Under the pieces are notes generated by a model. It was given only the letters and a program-made list of their open reading frames with translations, made no database searches and was not told where the DNA came from. Both the position numbers and the translations under genes were made by a program. From an uncultured Roseovarius sp. (lineage in GTDB: Bacteria; Pseudomonadota; Alphaproteobacteria; Rhodobacterales; Rhodobacteraceae), in NCBI GenBank assembly GCA_937884705.1, contig CAKZYL010000190.1, positions 1-32,817 of the forward strand: 32,817 nucleotides of DNA. Reading direction: 5' to 3'. Below, piece after piece: positions 24,500-32,817 of this stretch; the first letter of the stretch is position 1, and each line of letters begins with the position of its first letter.

Positions 24500-25597
24500 C
24501 TAGTTCGCCTGCAGAGGGAGTTGTTGCGCAAGATCGGCCTGCGGTGGCAGATCCATTGCGGCGAAAATCTCGTCTTCGCGCTCTTTCAGATCAGGCCGCA
24601 GGATGGCGATGAAAGCCCCCGGGTCCTCAGCGGAACAGATGCCGCGGAACATTTCGCGGTTGAACAGGCCTTCCAACCCGCCGCCGCCCAAAGCGTCGAC
24701 CATCATCATGTCATCCAGGCAAAGATCCTGCTGCCCTGCACACAGGTTCACGATACGCCGCCACAGCCCGTCTTGAACCGACCCGTAATAGGTGACTTTA
24801 TGATCGATGCTGGGTTGCTGCAGTTGGTTGTAAGCGGGTTGATCAAGCTCCGCTGCACGGCCTTGATCCCGCACTTTGCTTACCCAGGCGTCAAAGTCTT
24901 CCTCGCTCAGGCCGTGGAAGTCGAAATTCATGTAATTAAAGCCGTTGCCGGAATAGTTGGCGGAGAAGCCTTCATAGGTGCCGGGCGCGTTGATGACGGC
25001 ATTCAGCTCGGTTTCCATTCCCGCCATCGAATAGATCATGCCCGCCAGGTCTGGTATGTAGAACGCGTTCATCACGGTGTCAGACGTCAGTTTGAATTCG
25101 ATCGGACGATCAACAATCGCGGCCACTTCATTGACGGTGGCGATGTTTTGTTCGGGATAGATGAACAGCCACTTCCAATCGAGGGAAACCACGTGAACCT
25201 CAATCGGTTCAACGCTTTCATCAATGGTTTGCGTGTCGGAAATGCGCGAAAGGTCTTTGTACGGATCCAAGCGGTGCGTCGCGACCCAGGTCAAGCCTGC
25301 AAGGCAGATAATAATCGCCAATGGCACAGCCCAGATGACGATCTCCAGGCTGATTGAGTGATCCCAGTCTGGCGCATAGGTCGCGTTCTTGTTGTCCTCG
25401 CGATACTTCAGCGCGAAGAACACGGTGAGGGCCATGACCGGCAGTATCACAATCAACATCAGCACGGTCGCATAGACGATAAGTTCGCCTTTTTGCGCGG
25501 CAACATCGCCATTGGGATTGAGCAAAACCAAGTTGCAGCCGGATAAGAGACCGACAAGAGCGGTAAGGCTTATGAGTTTGCAAATGATGCGGATCAT
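24500..25597 (-). CDS. cyoA: Quinol oxidase subunit II (lipoprotein)
   Basis: A 365-residue subunit II. It is a lipoprotein: the signal ends in LLSGC with the lipidated Cys21. Two membrane helices follow (about 38-60 and 82-103), then a periplasmic cupredoxin domain. The loop that carries the CuA ligands in cytochrome c oxidases reads [20 protein letters not shown] with no cysteine, so CuA is absent, as in quinol oxidases. The last 90 residues ([15 protein letters not shown] onward) are an extension with a cysteine pair. ATG at 25595-25597, chosen because the lipoprotein signal starts there. First gene of cyoABCD-surf1. Confidence 0.95.
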   Translation of the reverse strand: MIRIICKLISLTALVGLLSGCNLVLLNPNGDVAAQKGELIVYATVLMLIVILPVMALTVFFALKYREDNKNATYAPDWDHSISLEIVIWAVPLAIIICLAGLTWVATHRLDPYKDLSRISDTQTIDESVEPIEVHVVSLDWKWLFIYPEQNIATVNEVAAIVDRPIEFKLTSDTVMNAFYIPDLAGMIYSMAGMETELNAVINAPGTYEGFSANYSGNGFNYMNFDFHGLSEEDFDAWVSKVRDQGRAAELDQPAYNQLQQPSIDHKVTYYGSVQDGLWRRIVNLCAGQQDLCLDDMMMVDALGGGGLEGLFNREMFRGICSAEDPGAFIAILRPDLKEREDEIFAAMDLPPQADLAQQLPLQAN

Positions 25598-25792
25598 GTC
25601 GATGCGTCTTGCTGTTGGTGCAGGCCTGCGTCCCACTAGGAAGCTACGCGCCAGCACATCTATGTGTTTAGTCCTTATAGGGGAACGTATGCAATCCTGA
25701 GTATAATCAAGAATGCTGCACTGCGACAATTTCCCCTTGCTGGCTTCCGTGTCATTTTATGCTTAGAAGAGAGCAGAACGGTGGAGATTTAG
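25598..25792. promoter_or_regulatory. Divergent intergenic region cyoA / MHS transporter
   Basis: These 195 bp must hold the promoter of the oxidase operon and that of the transporter gene. I see A/T-rich patches (around 25670-25710 and 25750-25765) but no convincing -35/-10 pair and no clear binding site of the RegA, Fnr or Fur type. Confidence 0.4.
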
Positions 25793-27079
25793 ATGACGAA
25801 TACATCGACTGGTCACTCCGACAATGTCACAATCGACGACATCGTCACCACGGTGGTGATGGCGCGCGTCACGGATTTTTTCGGGTTTTTCGTCTACGCC
25901 ATTGCATCGGCGCTGGTTTTTCCACGGCTGTTTTTTCCGATGTTCGACCCGATCATGGGAACAGTCATTTCTTTTGCTGTGTTTTCCCTGGCGTTTTTGG
26001 CGCGGCCATTCGCCAGTTTCGCCGGTCGATACGTGGAGCGCAAAATTGGTCGGGCCGGAAAAATCACCCTCGCTTTGATGATTTTGGGCAGCTCCACCGT
26101 CGCGATCGGGCTGCTTCCCAGTTACGACCGCATCGGGATTATCGCGCCGATCCTGCTCGCTGCACTTCGTTTTGCACAAGGCATCGGCCTTGGTGGGGCA
26201 TGGGACGGGATCACCTTACAGCTCAAATCCGCCGCCCCCGCCGGCCGAGAAGGGCTCTATGGCATGGTGCCGCAGCTGGGCGGTCCCATCGGGTTTTGCG
26301 TCGCTGCGTCGCTGTTTTTCGTGCTGACCGGCTTTCTGACGGAGGAAGAATTTTACACCTACGGCTGGCGGTTTGCGTTTTTCGCCGTCATGGCGGTCAA
26401 TGTTGTGTCGCTTTTTGCCCGCCTCCGCCTGCTCACGGCCAATTTCGGAGCAGATGAGACCCCGCTTCAATCTGCGCCTTTCTTGGACATGGTGCGGACG
26501 CAATGGCGGACGGTCGCGTTGTCGACGTTCTTGCCTGTGGCAAGCTATGCGCTCTTTCACATGGTGACGGTTTTCCCGCTCAGCTACACGTTGCTTTTTA
26601 CCGAGTATAGCATGGACCGGATCATCTTGTATGAACTGACCGGTGGTGTTCTGGCTTGCGGTGCTGTGGTCCTGTCGGGCGTATTGGCGGATCGGTACAC
26701 CAAACGACGCGTCTTGCGGGTGTCCGTTGCACTGATCGTGCCGCTTTGTCTGACGATCTACACGCTCGACACGTATCCATGGATCTACATCATCTTTGGC
26801 TTCATCGTGCTTGGCCTCGCCTACGGTCAGTCGAGCTCAATCGTGCCAAAACGGTTTCCGCTGCAATACCGGTATTCGGGAAGCGCCCTGTCGGTGAACC
26901 TGTCCTGGATCTTTGGAGCTGCGTTTGCGCCGCTTTGTGGTATGGCGCTGGCCGCGTATGTGGGCTTGTGGGCGTCTGCTCTCTATCTGTTATCAGGTGC
27001 ACTTGTCACATGGATCACGCTACGTATCTTGGATCGCCAATTGGACGAAAACGGCGGGAGCCAAGCCGATAACGGGTAA
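25793..27079 (+). CDS. MFS transporter, metabolite:H+ symporter (MHS) type
   Basis: A 428-residue inner-membrane protein with about 12 hydrophobic segments. The loop between helices 2 and 3 (ASFAGRYVERKIGRAGKITL) and RFAQGIGLGGAWDG in helix 4 resemble the MHS subgroup that includes ShiA, ProP and citrate/alpha-ketoglutarate carriers, which import small organic acids or osmolytes with protons. The sequence does not tell the substrate. ATG at 25793, after a GGAG. It is divergent from the quinol oxidase operon and stands alone. Confidence 0.85.
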   Translation: MTNTSTGHSDNVTIDDIVTTVVMARVTDFFGFFVYAIASALVFPRLFFPMFDPIMGTVISFAVFSLAFLARPFASFAGRYVERKIGRAGKITLALMILGSSTVAIGLLPSYDRIGIIAPILLAALRFAQGIGLGGAWDGITLQLKSAAPAGREGLYGMVPQLGGPIGFCVAASLFFVLTGFLTEEEFYTYGWRFAFFAVMAVNVVSLFARLRLLTANFGADETPLQSAPFLDMVRTQWRTVALSTFLPVASYALFHMVTVFPLSYTLLFTEYSMDRIILYELTGGVLACGAVVLSGVLADRYTKRRVLRVSVALIVPLCLTIYTLDTYPWIYIIFGFIVLGLAYGQSSSIVPKRFPLQYRYSGSALSVNLSWIFGAAFAPLCGMALAAYVGLWASALYLLSGALVTWITLRILDRQLDENGGSQADNG

Positions 27080-27154
27080 CCAAAGCCTTCAAACGACAGT
27101 TGTGTTGCCGGTTTCTGCCACAGTTCTGGTGCTTTAGGCCAAAGACCGGACGCG

Positions 27155-27673
27155 TCAGCCCACGATCAGCTGTTTGAGCTGGAGCGCTTCGTGCTCCAGT
27201 TCGGTCAGACGGTAATTGATTACGTCACCAATCGTCAGCATGCCGATCAAGTTACCGCCGTCCTTGACTGGCATATGGCGGAAGTGACCAGCCGTCATGC
27301 GGCGCAGAACAGAAACCAACGTATCACCCGGGGCGCATACCTCGACCGATTTGGTCATAATGTCCTCGACCTTCTTGGGCAGCGTTTCGCCGGGCGTGTC
27401 GGCCAGTTTACGCACGATATCGCGCTCAGATAGAATGCCGATCAGCTCTCCGTTGGCATCACGCACCAAAAGCGCGCCGATCCGTTTGTCGCGAAGCTCC
27501 ATCACCGCGTCTTTCAAAGTGCTTTGCGGGCGAATGGAGAACACGGCGTCTTTTTTGCCGTTCATCAAGTTCGCCACAGTGGCCGTCTCAGTCGCAGAAT
27601 TGCTCGAGGCGGACTGGCTATAGGTTCGTTGTTCAACGTCACCGCGTTTTGGCGCTTGATAGGATGCGGGCAT
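27155..27673 (-). CDS. Protein with a pair of CBS domains
   Basis: A 172-residue soluble protein: an N-terminal Ser/Thr/Gln-rich stretch of about 30 residues, then two CBS domains (about 34-90, TLKDAVMELRDKRIGALLVR, and about 103-155, TLVSVLRRMTAGHFRHMPVK). Stand-alone CBS pairs bind adenosine nucleotides and act as energy sensors, partner unknown. The frame begins at ATG (27671-27673), though a shorter start nearer the CBS domain cannot be excluded. It is a single gene; no enzyme domain is fused. Confidence 0.88.
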   Translation of the reverse strand: MPASYQAPKRGDVEQRTYSQSASSNSATETATVANLMNGKKDAVFSIRPQSTLKDAVMELRDKRIGALLVRDANGELIGILSERDIVRKLADTPGETLPKKVEDIMTKSVEVCAPGDTLVSVLRRMTAGHFRHMPVKDGGNLIGMLTIGDVINYRLTELEHEALQLKQLIVG

Positions 27674-27754
27674 AACTGGCTCCTTGATGGTCTTTCAAGT
27701 TTCGGGCTACACCCCAACTTACACCGAAAATAACGTTTGGGAAGAATTTCACGA

Positions 27755-27937
27755 ATGACTGGTTATGAGCTTCCACCTGTCGCAGCGCTGCTTTTGTTCG
27801 TGGGGGCGTGTTTGGCGGGTCATTCCTACAGGCGGGTTTGGAAGACAGAAGGCCCTCGGTGGCAGCTTTGGTTTTTTGGCACAACCGCGGCGGTTATGCT
27901 GTGCACTGTTGCGTTTTTTCCGGTGCAAACGGGCTAG
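27755..27937 (+). CDS. Small protein with two membrane segments
   Basis: A 60-residue frame starting at ATG 27755. It has two hydrophobic segments (LPPVAALLLFVGACLAGH and WQLWFFGTTAAVMLCTVAFF) joined by a basic loop (SYRRVWKTEGPR), a hairpin with the loop inside by the positive-inside rule. GGGAAGA lies about 10 bases upstream. The patterned hydrophobicity favours a real gene; no family recognised. It converges with the 76-residue protein gene. Confidence 0.5.
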   Translation: MTGYELPPVAALLLFVGACLAGHSYRRVWKTEGPRWQLWFFGTTAAVMLCTVAFFPVQTG

Positions 27938-27962
27938 AGTAGGCTGCGCAAGCCCTAGAATT

Positions 27963-28193
27963 TCACTTGATAAAGCGGCGTTGAAACCATCTTTTTGCAA
28001 TCTCGCCCAGGCCAAATCCGATGCACATGCTCACGATGTTCTTGGACAAGGCGGCGGTATCGGGACTGCCGCCAATCCTCAGCACCAAACGGGCAATTGG
28101 GTCGCCGATCGTGAAATACGTTAAGGAAAACGCGGCCATGACGGCGACGGCGTAGACCACAATCCTGAGGATCGAGAGTGTGAGCTTTGACAT
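27963..28193 (-). CDS. Small membrane protein, third gene of the apbE-nqrM transcript
   Basis: A 76-residue protein with one clear membrane segment (LSILRIVVYAVAVMAAFSLTYF), a possible second weak one (ALSKNIVSMCIGFGLGEIAK) and a basic C-terminus (KRWFQRRFIK). ATG at 28191-28193, 15 bp after nqrM, so it is probably co-transcribed with apbE and nqrM. No family recognised; the setting suggests a link to NQR assembly, but nothing in the sequence shows it. Confidence 0.65.
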   Translation of the reverse strand: MSKLTLSILRIVVYAVAVMAAFSLTYFTIGDPIARLVLRIGGSPDTAALSKNIVSMCIGFGLGEIAKRWFQRRFIK

Positions 28194-28208
28194 CGTGGAC
28201 GGTGCGCT

Positions 28209-28442
28209 TTAGGCGTCCATCTCTTCCAGCATCTTGCGTGCGCGTGGGCACGAGGACAAGCGTTCGCGCAGCGGACTATCGGGATCGATGTCTTTTTTGC
28301 AGACCAAACACTGATCGGCATCGGAAATCGCATTCAATCCGCCGCAGCTGCCTTTAATGGTGCGGCCCGAAAAGATAACCCCAACAGCCATTCCACCCAC
28401 CATGAGCGCAATGAACGCGAATGAGAGAAGAAATGTTTCCAC
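28209..28442 (-). CDS. nqrM: Na+-NQR maturation protein NqrM
   Basis: A 77-residue membrane protein needed for a functional NQR, thought to deliver iron to the cysteine-ligated Fe site between NqrD and NqrE. It has one membrane helix (residues 3-25) and four cysteines in the family pattern: Cys33 in GSCGG, Cys45 and Cys48 in DQCLVC, and Cys65 in SSCPRA. Start is GTG at 28440-28442 with AGGAG nine bases upstream. It follows apbE by 18 bp, a pairing typical of NQR loci. Confidence 0.92.
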   Translation of the reverse strand: METFLLSFAFIALMVGGMAVGVIFSGRTIKGSCGGLNAISDADQCLVCKKDIDPDSPLRERLSSCPRARKMLEEMDA

Positions 28443-28460
28443 TGGGATTATCTCCTGGTG

Positions 28461-29480
28461 TTAGGCTTGCAGGGCGGAAAACGCCTCAGTCGCATTCTTC
28501 ACATGGGTGCCGTCGGCACCGCGTTCAATAAAGAGCGCTGAAATTCCCAGATCGTTCGACAATGCGATACCGCGCTCCGCGCCCATCGCCAAGAGGCCGG
28601 TGGCCCAAGCGTCAGCCAGCATGGCGTTCTCAGCCAGTACCGTCACGGAAGTTGTGTTATGCGTGACGGGGCGCCCGGTTTTGGGGTCAATGATGTGCGA
28701 AAACCGCGTGCCGTCTTCTTCAAAGTAGTTGCGGTAGTCGCCCGATGTGGCCATGCCCATGTCAGACGCCTTGGCGACCTGAACCACCTCTGCGCTCAAC
28801 GGGTCAGGTGATTCGACGCCGATCTTCCATGACATGCCGTCTGCGTTGCTGCCGGACACGTAGAGATCGCCGCCGATCTCAACCATGAAATCGCGCAGGC
28901 CCGCTTGGCTCACGACGTTTGCAACGTAATCGACGCCGTATCCCTTGCCGATCGAGGACAGATACATCTGCGTGGCAGGGTTGGTTTTCTGCAGGCTGGT
29001 TTGTGACACCGACAATTTGTCTTGACCAACAGGCGCCATTGCATCTGCAAGTTTGGCATCGTCTGGCGTGGCAAAGCCTCCTGCAGGCGCACCAAAACCC
29101 CATGTCTCGATCACCGGGCCCAAAGTGATGTCAAAATAGCCATCGGTCTTGCTGTGCACATCTTCTGCGGCGGCCACAACCTGCGCCAGTTCCTGGGAAA
29201 CTGTCATAGGGGCGGTGCCTGCGTGGTGATTGAACCGCGATACTTCCGATTCAGCGTCCCAGTTGGACATCAGAGCGTTGATCTGGCCAAGCGCGGAATC
29301 GATCTGTGATTGCAACTCGGCCTTGTTCACGCTGCCGTCGTGGTCTACCGCGACGATGTTGTATGTCGTTCCCATGGTGCTTCCGGTCAGCTCCAGCACA
29401 GCCGATCCCGGCTTGCAAGCTGCCAGACATACGGCGGACAGAACGAAAGAGCGGCGGGAAATCTTAAATGGTGTGTTCAC
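28461..29480 (-). CDS. apbE: FAD:protein FMN transferase (lipoprotein)
   Basis: Attaches FMN covalently to a threonine in NqrB and NqrC, using FAD. The 339-residue protein has a lipoprotein signal with LAAC (Cys22), placing it on the periplasmic side where the flavins are attached. Family motifs: GSTMGTTYNIVA, SSIGKGYGVDYVA, MVEIGGDLYVSG, SHIIDPKTGRPV and ENAMLADAWATGLLAMG with the metal-binding Asp. I chose GTG at 29478-29480 because AGGAGG lies eight bases upstream; a TTG farther up (29513) has no such site. It is divergent from nqrA and upstream of nqrM. Confidence 0.95.
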   Translation of the reverse strand: MNTPFKISRRSFVLSAVCLAACKPGSAVLELTGSTMGTTYNIVAVDHDGSVNKAELQSQIDSALGQINALMSNWDAESEVSRFNHHAGTAPMTVSQELAQVVAAAEDVHSKTDGYFDITLGPVIETWGFGAPAGGFATPDDAKLADAMAPVGQDKLSVSQTSLQKTNPATQMYLSSIGKGYGVDYVANVVSQAGLRDFMVEIGGDLYVSGSNADGMSWKIGVESPDPLSAEVVQVAKASDMGMATSGDYRNYFEEDGTRFSHIIDPKTGRPVTHNTTSVTVLAENAMLADAWATGLLAMGAERGIALSNDLGISALFIERGADGTHVKNATEAFSALQA

Positions 29481-29657
29481 TGGTTTTGCCTCCTTAGTGG
29501 GCGCGACGGGCAAGCCATAAAAACTTTCTCACTGCGCGCTTTTTTCGCGTTTTCATTTCCGTTGCAATGAGAAACAGTCAAGTGAGCGCGCATGCCGCAC
29601 TTTAAACGACGCGAGTCGTAGCACAAGCAAAACGCAAGCCAGTTGGAGGCCAAACGC
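29481..29657. promoter_or_regulatory. Divergent intergenic region apbE / nqrA
   Basis: These 177 bp separate the maturation genes from the structural NQR genes and should hold both promoters. TTTCTCA (29525-29531) and TGAGAAA (29568-29574) are exact inverted copies 36 bp apart, possibly two half-sites of a regulator. No standard promoter hexamers stand out. Confidence 0.35.
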
Positions 29658-31001
29658 GTGCAAACGTTCAAGTTGAAGAAAGGGCTGGACCTTCCAGTCC
29701 TTGGCGCACCAACGATGTCTGGTACTGATGTACCTGACATCCGAACCGTCGCTATTATCGGCGCAGATTACATTGGATTGAAACCCAGGTTGCAGGTCGC
29801 CGAAGGTGACAAAGTCGGTGCTGGAGCGCCGATTTTTTTCCATAAGGACACGCCTGAAGTCATGGTGACGGCGCCCGTTTCGGGTCGTGTGCGCGCCATC
29901 AATCGCGGGGCTCGACGTGTTCTGATCAGCGTCGAGATCGACATCGATCCAAATGCAGCCCCGGCCGTGGACTTCTCGGAAGTTGGAGATGTCACAACCA
30001 AAGAAGGCCTGATCCAAAGGCTGTGTGCGTCAGGTCTCTGGACATCCTTTCGCACGCGACCCTACTCGAAAGTGCCGGACACGGCATCAAGCACGGAAGC
30101 GATTTTCGTCACTGCGATGGACACCGAGCCATTGGCGGCCGACCCTGCACTCGTCATTGCTGAGGCGAAAGACGACTTTACGCGCGGTCTTGCAGCGATC
30201 ACGAAACTCACCGACGGTACAACATATGTTTGTCGCAAAGCTGGCTCCGATGTCCCTGGCGATGGAATAGAGCGCGTCGAGGTCGCGGAGTTTGACGGCC
30301 CGCACCCTGCGGGGTTGGCGGGGACTCACATTCATTTCCTACACCCGCCGACCGCGGAAACCACTGTCTGGACCATCGGGTATCAGGATGTGATCGCGAT
30401 TGGGCACATGCTTGAGACGGGACGTAATGACGCAGACCGGATGGTCGCGTTATCGGGTCCTCGTGCGGCCAAGCCGCGCGTGCTGCGCGTGCCCGCCGGA
30501 GCGTCAATGCTTCAAATGATCGAAAATGAGGTGGACGGAGAGGCGCCATTGCGCGTGATTTCCGGCTCTATTCTGAGCGGCCGGATGGGTAACGGACCCG
30601 ACGCTTACGTCGGACGCTACGCCCGCCAGGTAACGTTGATTGAAGAAGATAAAGAACAGATTCCAATGGGTTGGATCCGACCAATGCGTACAAAATACGC
30701 CGTCCAACCAGTCTTGGGTTCGGCGCTGGCGAAGAAGCTCTACGGGCTGACATCCAACCTCAACGGGGGTCGACGGGCGATGGTGCCCATCGGAACATTC
30801 GAAACTTTGATGCCGCAAGACTTCCTCCCGACGCAGCTTCTGCGGTCACTTCTGGTGATGGATACAGACCAGGCGCAGCTTTTGGGTGCGCTCGAACTCG
30901 ACGAAGAAGACCTTGGTCTGGTTGGCTTTGCCTGCCCCGCGAAGTATGAGTATGGCATAGCGCTACGGGACTGCTTGAGCAAAATTGAGAAGGAGGGGTA
31001 G
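29658..31001 (+). CDS. nqrA: Na+-translocating NADH:quinone reductase subunit A
   Basis: The soluble cytoplasmic subunit of NQR, which contacts NqrB near the quinone site. The 447-residue protein has the family N-terminus (FKLKKGLDLPVLGAP), an early biotinyl-like fold (VAEGDKVGAGAPIFFHKDTP, VTAPVSGRVRAINRGARR), HIHFLHPP, and a C-terminal TFETLMPQDFLPTQLLRSLL with DEEDLGLVGFACPAKYEYG. GTG at 29658-29660 was chosen because GGAGG lies eight bases upstream. First gene of nqrABC; 2 bp separate it from nqrB. Confidence 0.96.
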   Translation: MQTFKLKKGLDLPVLGAPTMSGTDVPDIRTVAIIGADYIGLKPRLQVAEGDKVGAGAPIFFHKDTPEVMVTAPVSGRVRAINRGARRVLISVEIDIDPNAAPAVDFSEVGDVTTKEGLIQRLCASGLWTSFRTRPYSKVPDTASSTEAIFVTAMDTEPLAADPALVIAEAKDDFTRGLAAITKLTDGTTYVCRKAGSDVPGDGIERVEVAEFDGPHPAGLAGTHIHFLHPPTAETTVWTIGYQDVIAIGHMLETGRNDADRMVALSGPRAAKPRVLRVPAGASMLQMIENEVDGEAPLRVISGSILSGRMGNGPDAYVGRYARQVTLIEEDKEQIPMGWIRPMRTKYAVQPVLGSALAKKLYGLTSNLNGGRRAMVPIGTFETLMPQDFLPTQLLRSLLVMDTDQAQLLGALELDEEDLGLVGFACPAKYEYGIALRDCLSKIEKEG

Positions 31002-31003
31002 AC

Positions 31004-32203
31004 ATGGGTCTGCGCAGCTTCTTTGATCGCATTGAACCTGCCTTCGAAAAAGGCGGCAGGTATGAGCGATACTTCCCCCTCTATGAGATGGTGGAAAGCT
31101 TCCTTTACACGCCGAAAACGGTGACAACCGTTGCCCCGCACGCTCGGTCTTACATCGATATGAAGCGGATCATGACCTACGTGGTGCTGGCGACCGTGCC
31201 CTGCATCATTTTGGGTTGCTACAACACCGGTCTGCACACGAACGCGGCAATTGCCGAGTTTGGTGCGAGCGGTTGGAGAGCCTGGATCATTGAAACAGTC
31301 GGCATCGGCTTCAATGCGGGCAACCCGCTGGCAAACTTCCTGCATGGCCTGCTTTATTTCCTTCCGATCTACATCACGACGCTGGTCGCTGGCGGCATTT
31401 GCGAAGTGATCTTCGCCACGATCCGCCGCCATGAGGTGAACGAGGGCTTCCTTGTAACCTCCATGCTCTACACGCTGACCCTGCCTGCGAGCACACCCCT
31501 TTGGCAGGTGGCGCTCGGTATTATCTTCGGGGTTGTCATCGGCAAAGAAGTTTTCGGTGGCACAGGTAAGAACTTCCTCAACCCGGCTCTGACAGGGCGT
31601 GCATTCCTTTATTTTGCGTATCCCGCGCAGATGTCAGGCGACGCGGTTTGGGTGCCGGTGGATGGCTTTACAGGCGCAACCGCGCTCGCGATCAGCGCCA
31701 GCGAAGGCTATCAGAACCTGGCCAATTACGGCATGGACTGGACAAGCGCGTTCTTTGGCATGGTGCCTGGCAGCTTTGGCGAGACCTCAACGGTTGCAGC
31801 CTTGTTAGGTTTGCTTTTCTTACTTGCGACGAGGATTGCAAACTGGCGTATGGTGGTCGGCTGTTTGGCAGGCATGATCGCCTTCTCGGCTCTGCTCAAT
31901 GTCATAGGGTCTGACAGCAATCCGATGTTCTCAATGCCGTGGTATTGGCATCTTGTGGTGGGTGGCTATGCGTTCGGCCTTGTCTTCATGGTGACAGAGC
32001 CAGTGTCCGCGTCGCACACCAACCTCGGGCGCTTCTATTATGGGCTTCTTATAGGTTTCATGGTTGTGATGATCCGTGTGATCAATCCGGCTTTCCCAGA
32101 GGGTATGATGCTGGCCATTCTATTTGGTAACGTTTTTGCACCGCTGATCGACTATTTCGTCGTGCAATCCAACATCAAACGCAGGGCGAAAAGACATGCC
32201 TGA
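31004..32203 (+). CDS. nqrB: Na+-translocating NADH:quinone reductase subunit B
   Basis: An integral membrane subunit that carries covalent FMN, riboflavin and part of the Na+ path. The 399-residue protein has about ten membrane segments. The FMN attachment motif reads DGFTGATALA with the acceptor threonine at Thr226, matching the ApbE target consensus and so linking it to the apbE gene next door. The GGTGKNFLNPALTGRAFLYF segment is a strong family signature. ATG at 31004 after AAGGAGG. Its end overlaps nqrC by eight bases. Confidence 0.97.
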   Translation: MGLRSFFDRIEPAFEKGGRYERYFPLYEMVESFLYTPKTVTTVAPHARSYIDMKRIMTYVVLATVPCIILGCYNTGLHTNAAIAEFGASGWRAWIIETVGIGFNAGNPLANFLHGLLYFLPIYITTLVAGGICEVIFATIRRHEVNEGFLVTSMLYTLTLPASTPLWQVALGIIFGVVIGKEVFGGTGKNFLNPALTGRAFLYFAYPAQMSGDAVWVPVDGFTGATALAISASEGYQNLANYGMDWTSAFFGMVPGSFGETSTVAALLGLLFLLATRIANWRMVVGCLAGMIAFSALLNVIGSDSNPMFSMPWYWHLVVGGYAFGLVFMVTEPVSASHTNLGRFYYGLLIGFMVVMIRVINPAFPEGMMLAILFGNVFAPLIDYFVVQSNIKRRAKRHA

Positions 32204-32817
32204 CGACGGAAATATGCCGGAAGAAAAAGCGGAAAAACAAAAGGGTCCTCTTGGCCGGTTCCTTGCCGCGCCTCCGGACACGATCGGAAAGACGCTGTTT
32301 GTTGCCGTAGGGGTCTGCCTCGTCGCATCCATGGTGGTGTCCTCGGTCGCGGTGTCGCTGCGACCAACGCAGGAAGTGAACCAGCTTAAGGACAAGCAGA
32401 TCAACATTCTGCAGGTCGCGGGCGTTTATGACCCTGAGGTTGACGTGGTTGAGGCCTTCAACGCGTTTGAGCCGCATGTTTTGGAGCTGTCTTCAGGACA
32501 ATTCACCGACAAGTACGATGCAACGACATTCGATGACATCGCCGCAGCGGATGATCCGGCCACCTCGATTGAGTTGACGGACGATCCGGCGGGTATCGGA
32601 CGCAAGGCAACCTACCGCACGGTCTACCTTTTGCGTAATGAGGATGGTTCGCTCGACAAGGCGATCCTGCCGCTGCATGGTTACGGTCTTTGGTCCACGC
32701 TTTACGGCTACATCGCGATCGAAGAGGACGGCAACGAAATCTACGGTCTGCAGTTTTACAGCCATGCTGAAACACCGGGCCTCGGTGCGGAAGTCGACAA
32801 CCCGCGCTGGAAAGCGC
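32196..32817 (+). CDS. nqrC: Na+-translocating NADH:quinone reductase subunit C (truncated by the window edge)
   Basis: The first 207 residues of a subunit that carries periplasmic covalent FMN. ATG at 32196 overlaps the nqrB stop by eight bases. A charged N-terminus (MPDDGNMPEEKAEKQKG) precedes one membrane helix (about 33-53, LFVAVGVCLVASMVVSSVAV) and the start of the periplasmic domain, including LPLHGYGLWSTLYGYIAIEE and HAETPGLGAEV, both NqrC signatures. The FMN-binding threonine motif lies beyond the window. nqrDEF are expected to follow. Confidence 0.95.
   Translation, partial: MPDDGNMPEEKAEKQKGPLGRFLAAPPDTIGKTLFVAVGVCLVASMVVSSVAVSLRPTQEVNQLKDKQINILQVAGVYDPEVDVVEAFNAFEPHVLELSSGQFTDKYDATTFDDIAAADDPATSIELTDDPAGIGRKATYRTVYLLRNEDGSLDKAILPLHGYGLWSTLYGYIAIEEDGNEIYGLQFYSHAETPGLGAEVDNPRWKA

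Overview
The window reads as a piece of chromosome from an alphaproteobacterium of the Rhodobacteraceae/Roseobacter group. This rests on the moderately GC-rich coding DNA, the curlin genes with a CsgH-type chaperone, a cyo/qox quinol oxidase with a linked SURF1, a Na+-translocating NADH:quinone reductase (NQR) cluster, and several small proteins of the kind common in that family. No tRNA, rRNA, insertion sequence or CRISPR array was seen.

Left end (1-3.1 kb): an accessory segment. Positions 45-1618 hold four tightly packed minus-strand genes. Three encode small helix-turn-helix proteins and the last encodes a 297-residue protein with an N-terminal winged helix and a C-terminal domain I cannot name. 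The DNA is visibly richer in A/T than the rest, and an operator-like repeat cluster lies upstream (1658-1695). Next come a solitary Phd/YefM-type antitoxin with a long tail, a cluster of DnaA-box-like sequences (2340-2440), and about 850 bp without a convincing protein gene. That stretch looks like it encodes a structured RNA (several C-UUCG-G hairpins and a stem followed by T6 at 2873-2878).

Centre (3.1-19.6 kb): core metabolism. It holds a YbfF-type esterase, a small membrane protein, serine hydroxymethyltransferase (glyA), NAD kinase, a three-gene curli-fibre set (two curlin-repeat proteins around csgH, with no secretion genes beside it), propionyl-CoA synthetase (prpE), a soluble chemoreceptor-like protein, malic enzyme (maeB), and a pyrimidine nucleoside salvage operon cdd-deoA-deoB-upp. 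A perfect 28-bp palindrome sits between maeB and cdd. A SPOR-domain secreted protein with a Pro/Ala linker closes this part.

Right end (19.6-32.8 kb): respiration. A membrane protein that looks like a zinc-less M48 peptidase precedes the quinol oxidase operon cyoABCD-surf1 (minus strand). Divergent from it is an MHS-type transporter, followed by a CBS-pair protein and small membrane proteins. The window ends with the NQR locus: apbE and nqrM (flavin attachment and iron-site maturation) on the minus strand, divergent from nqrA-nqrB-nqrC on the plus strand, with nqrC cut by the window edge. NQR would reduce the quinone pool with NADH and the cyo-type oxidase would re-oxidise it with oxygen, so the right end encodes much of a short Na+/H+-pumping respiratory chain. 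The best candidates for something undescribed are the HTH cassette at 45-1618 and the structured RNA region at 2.5-2.95 kb.
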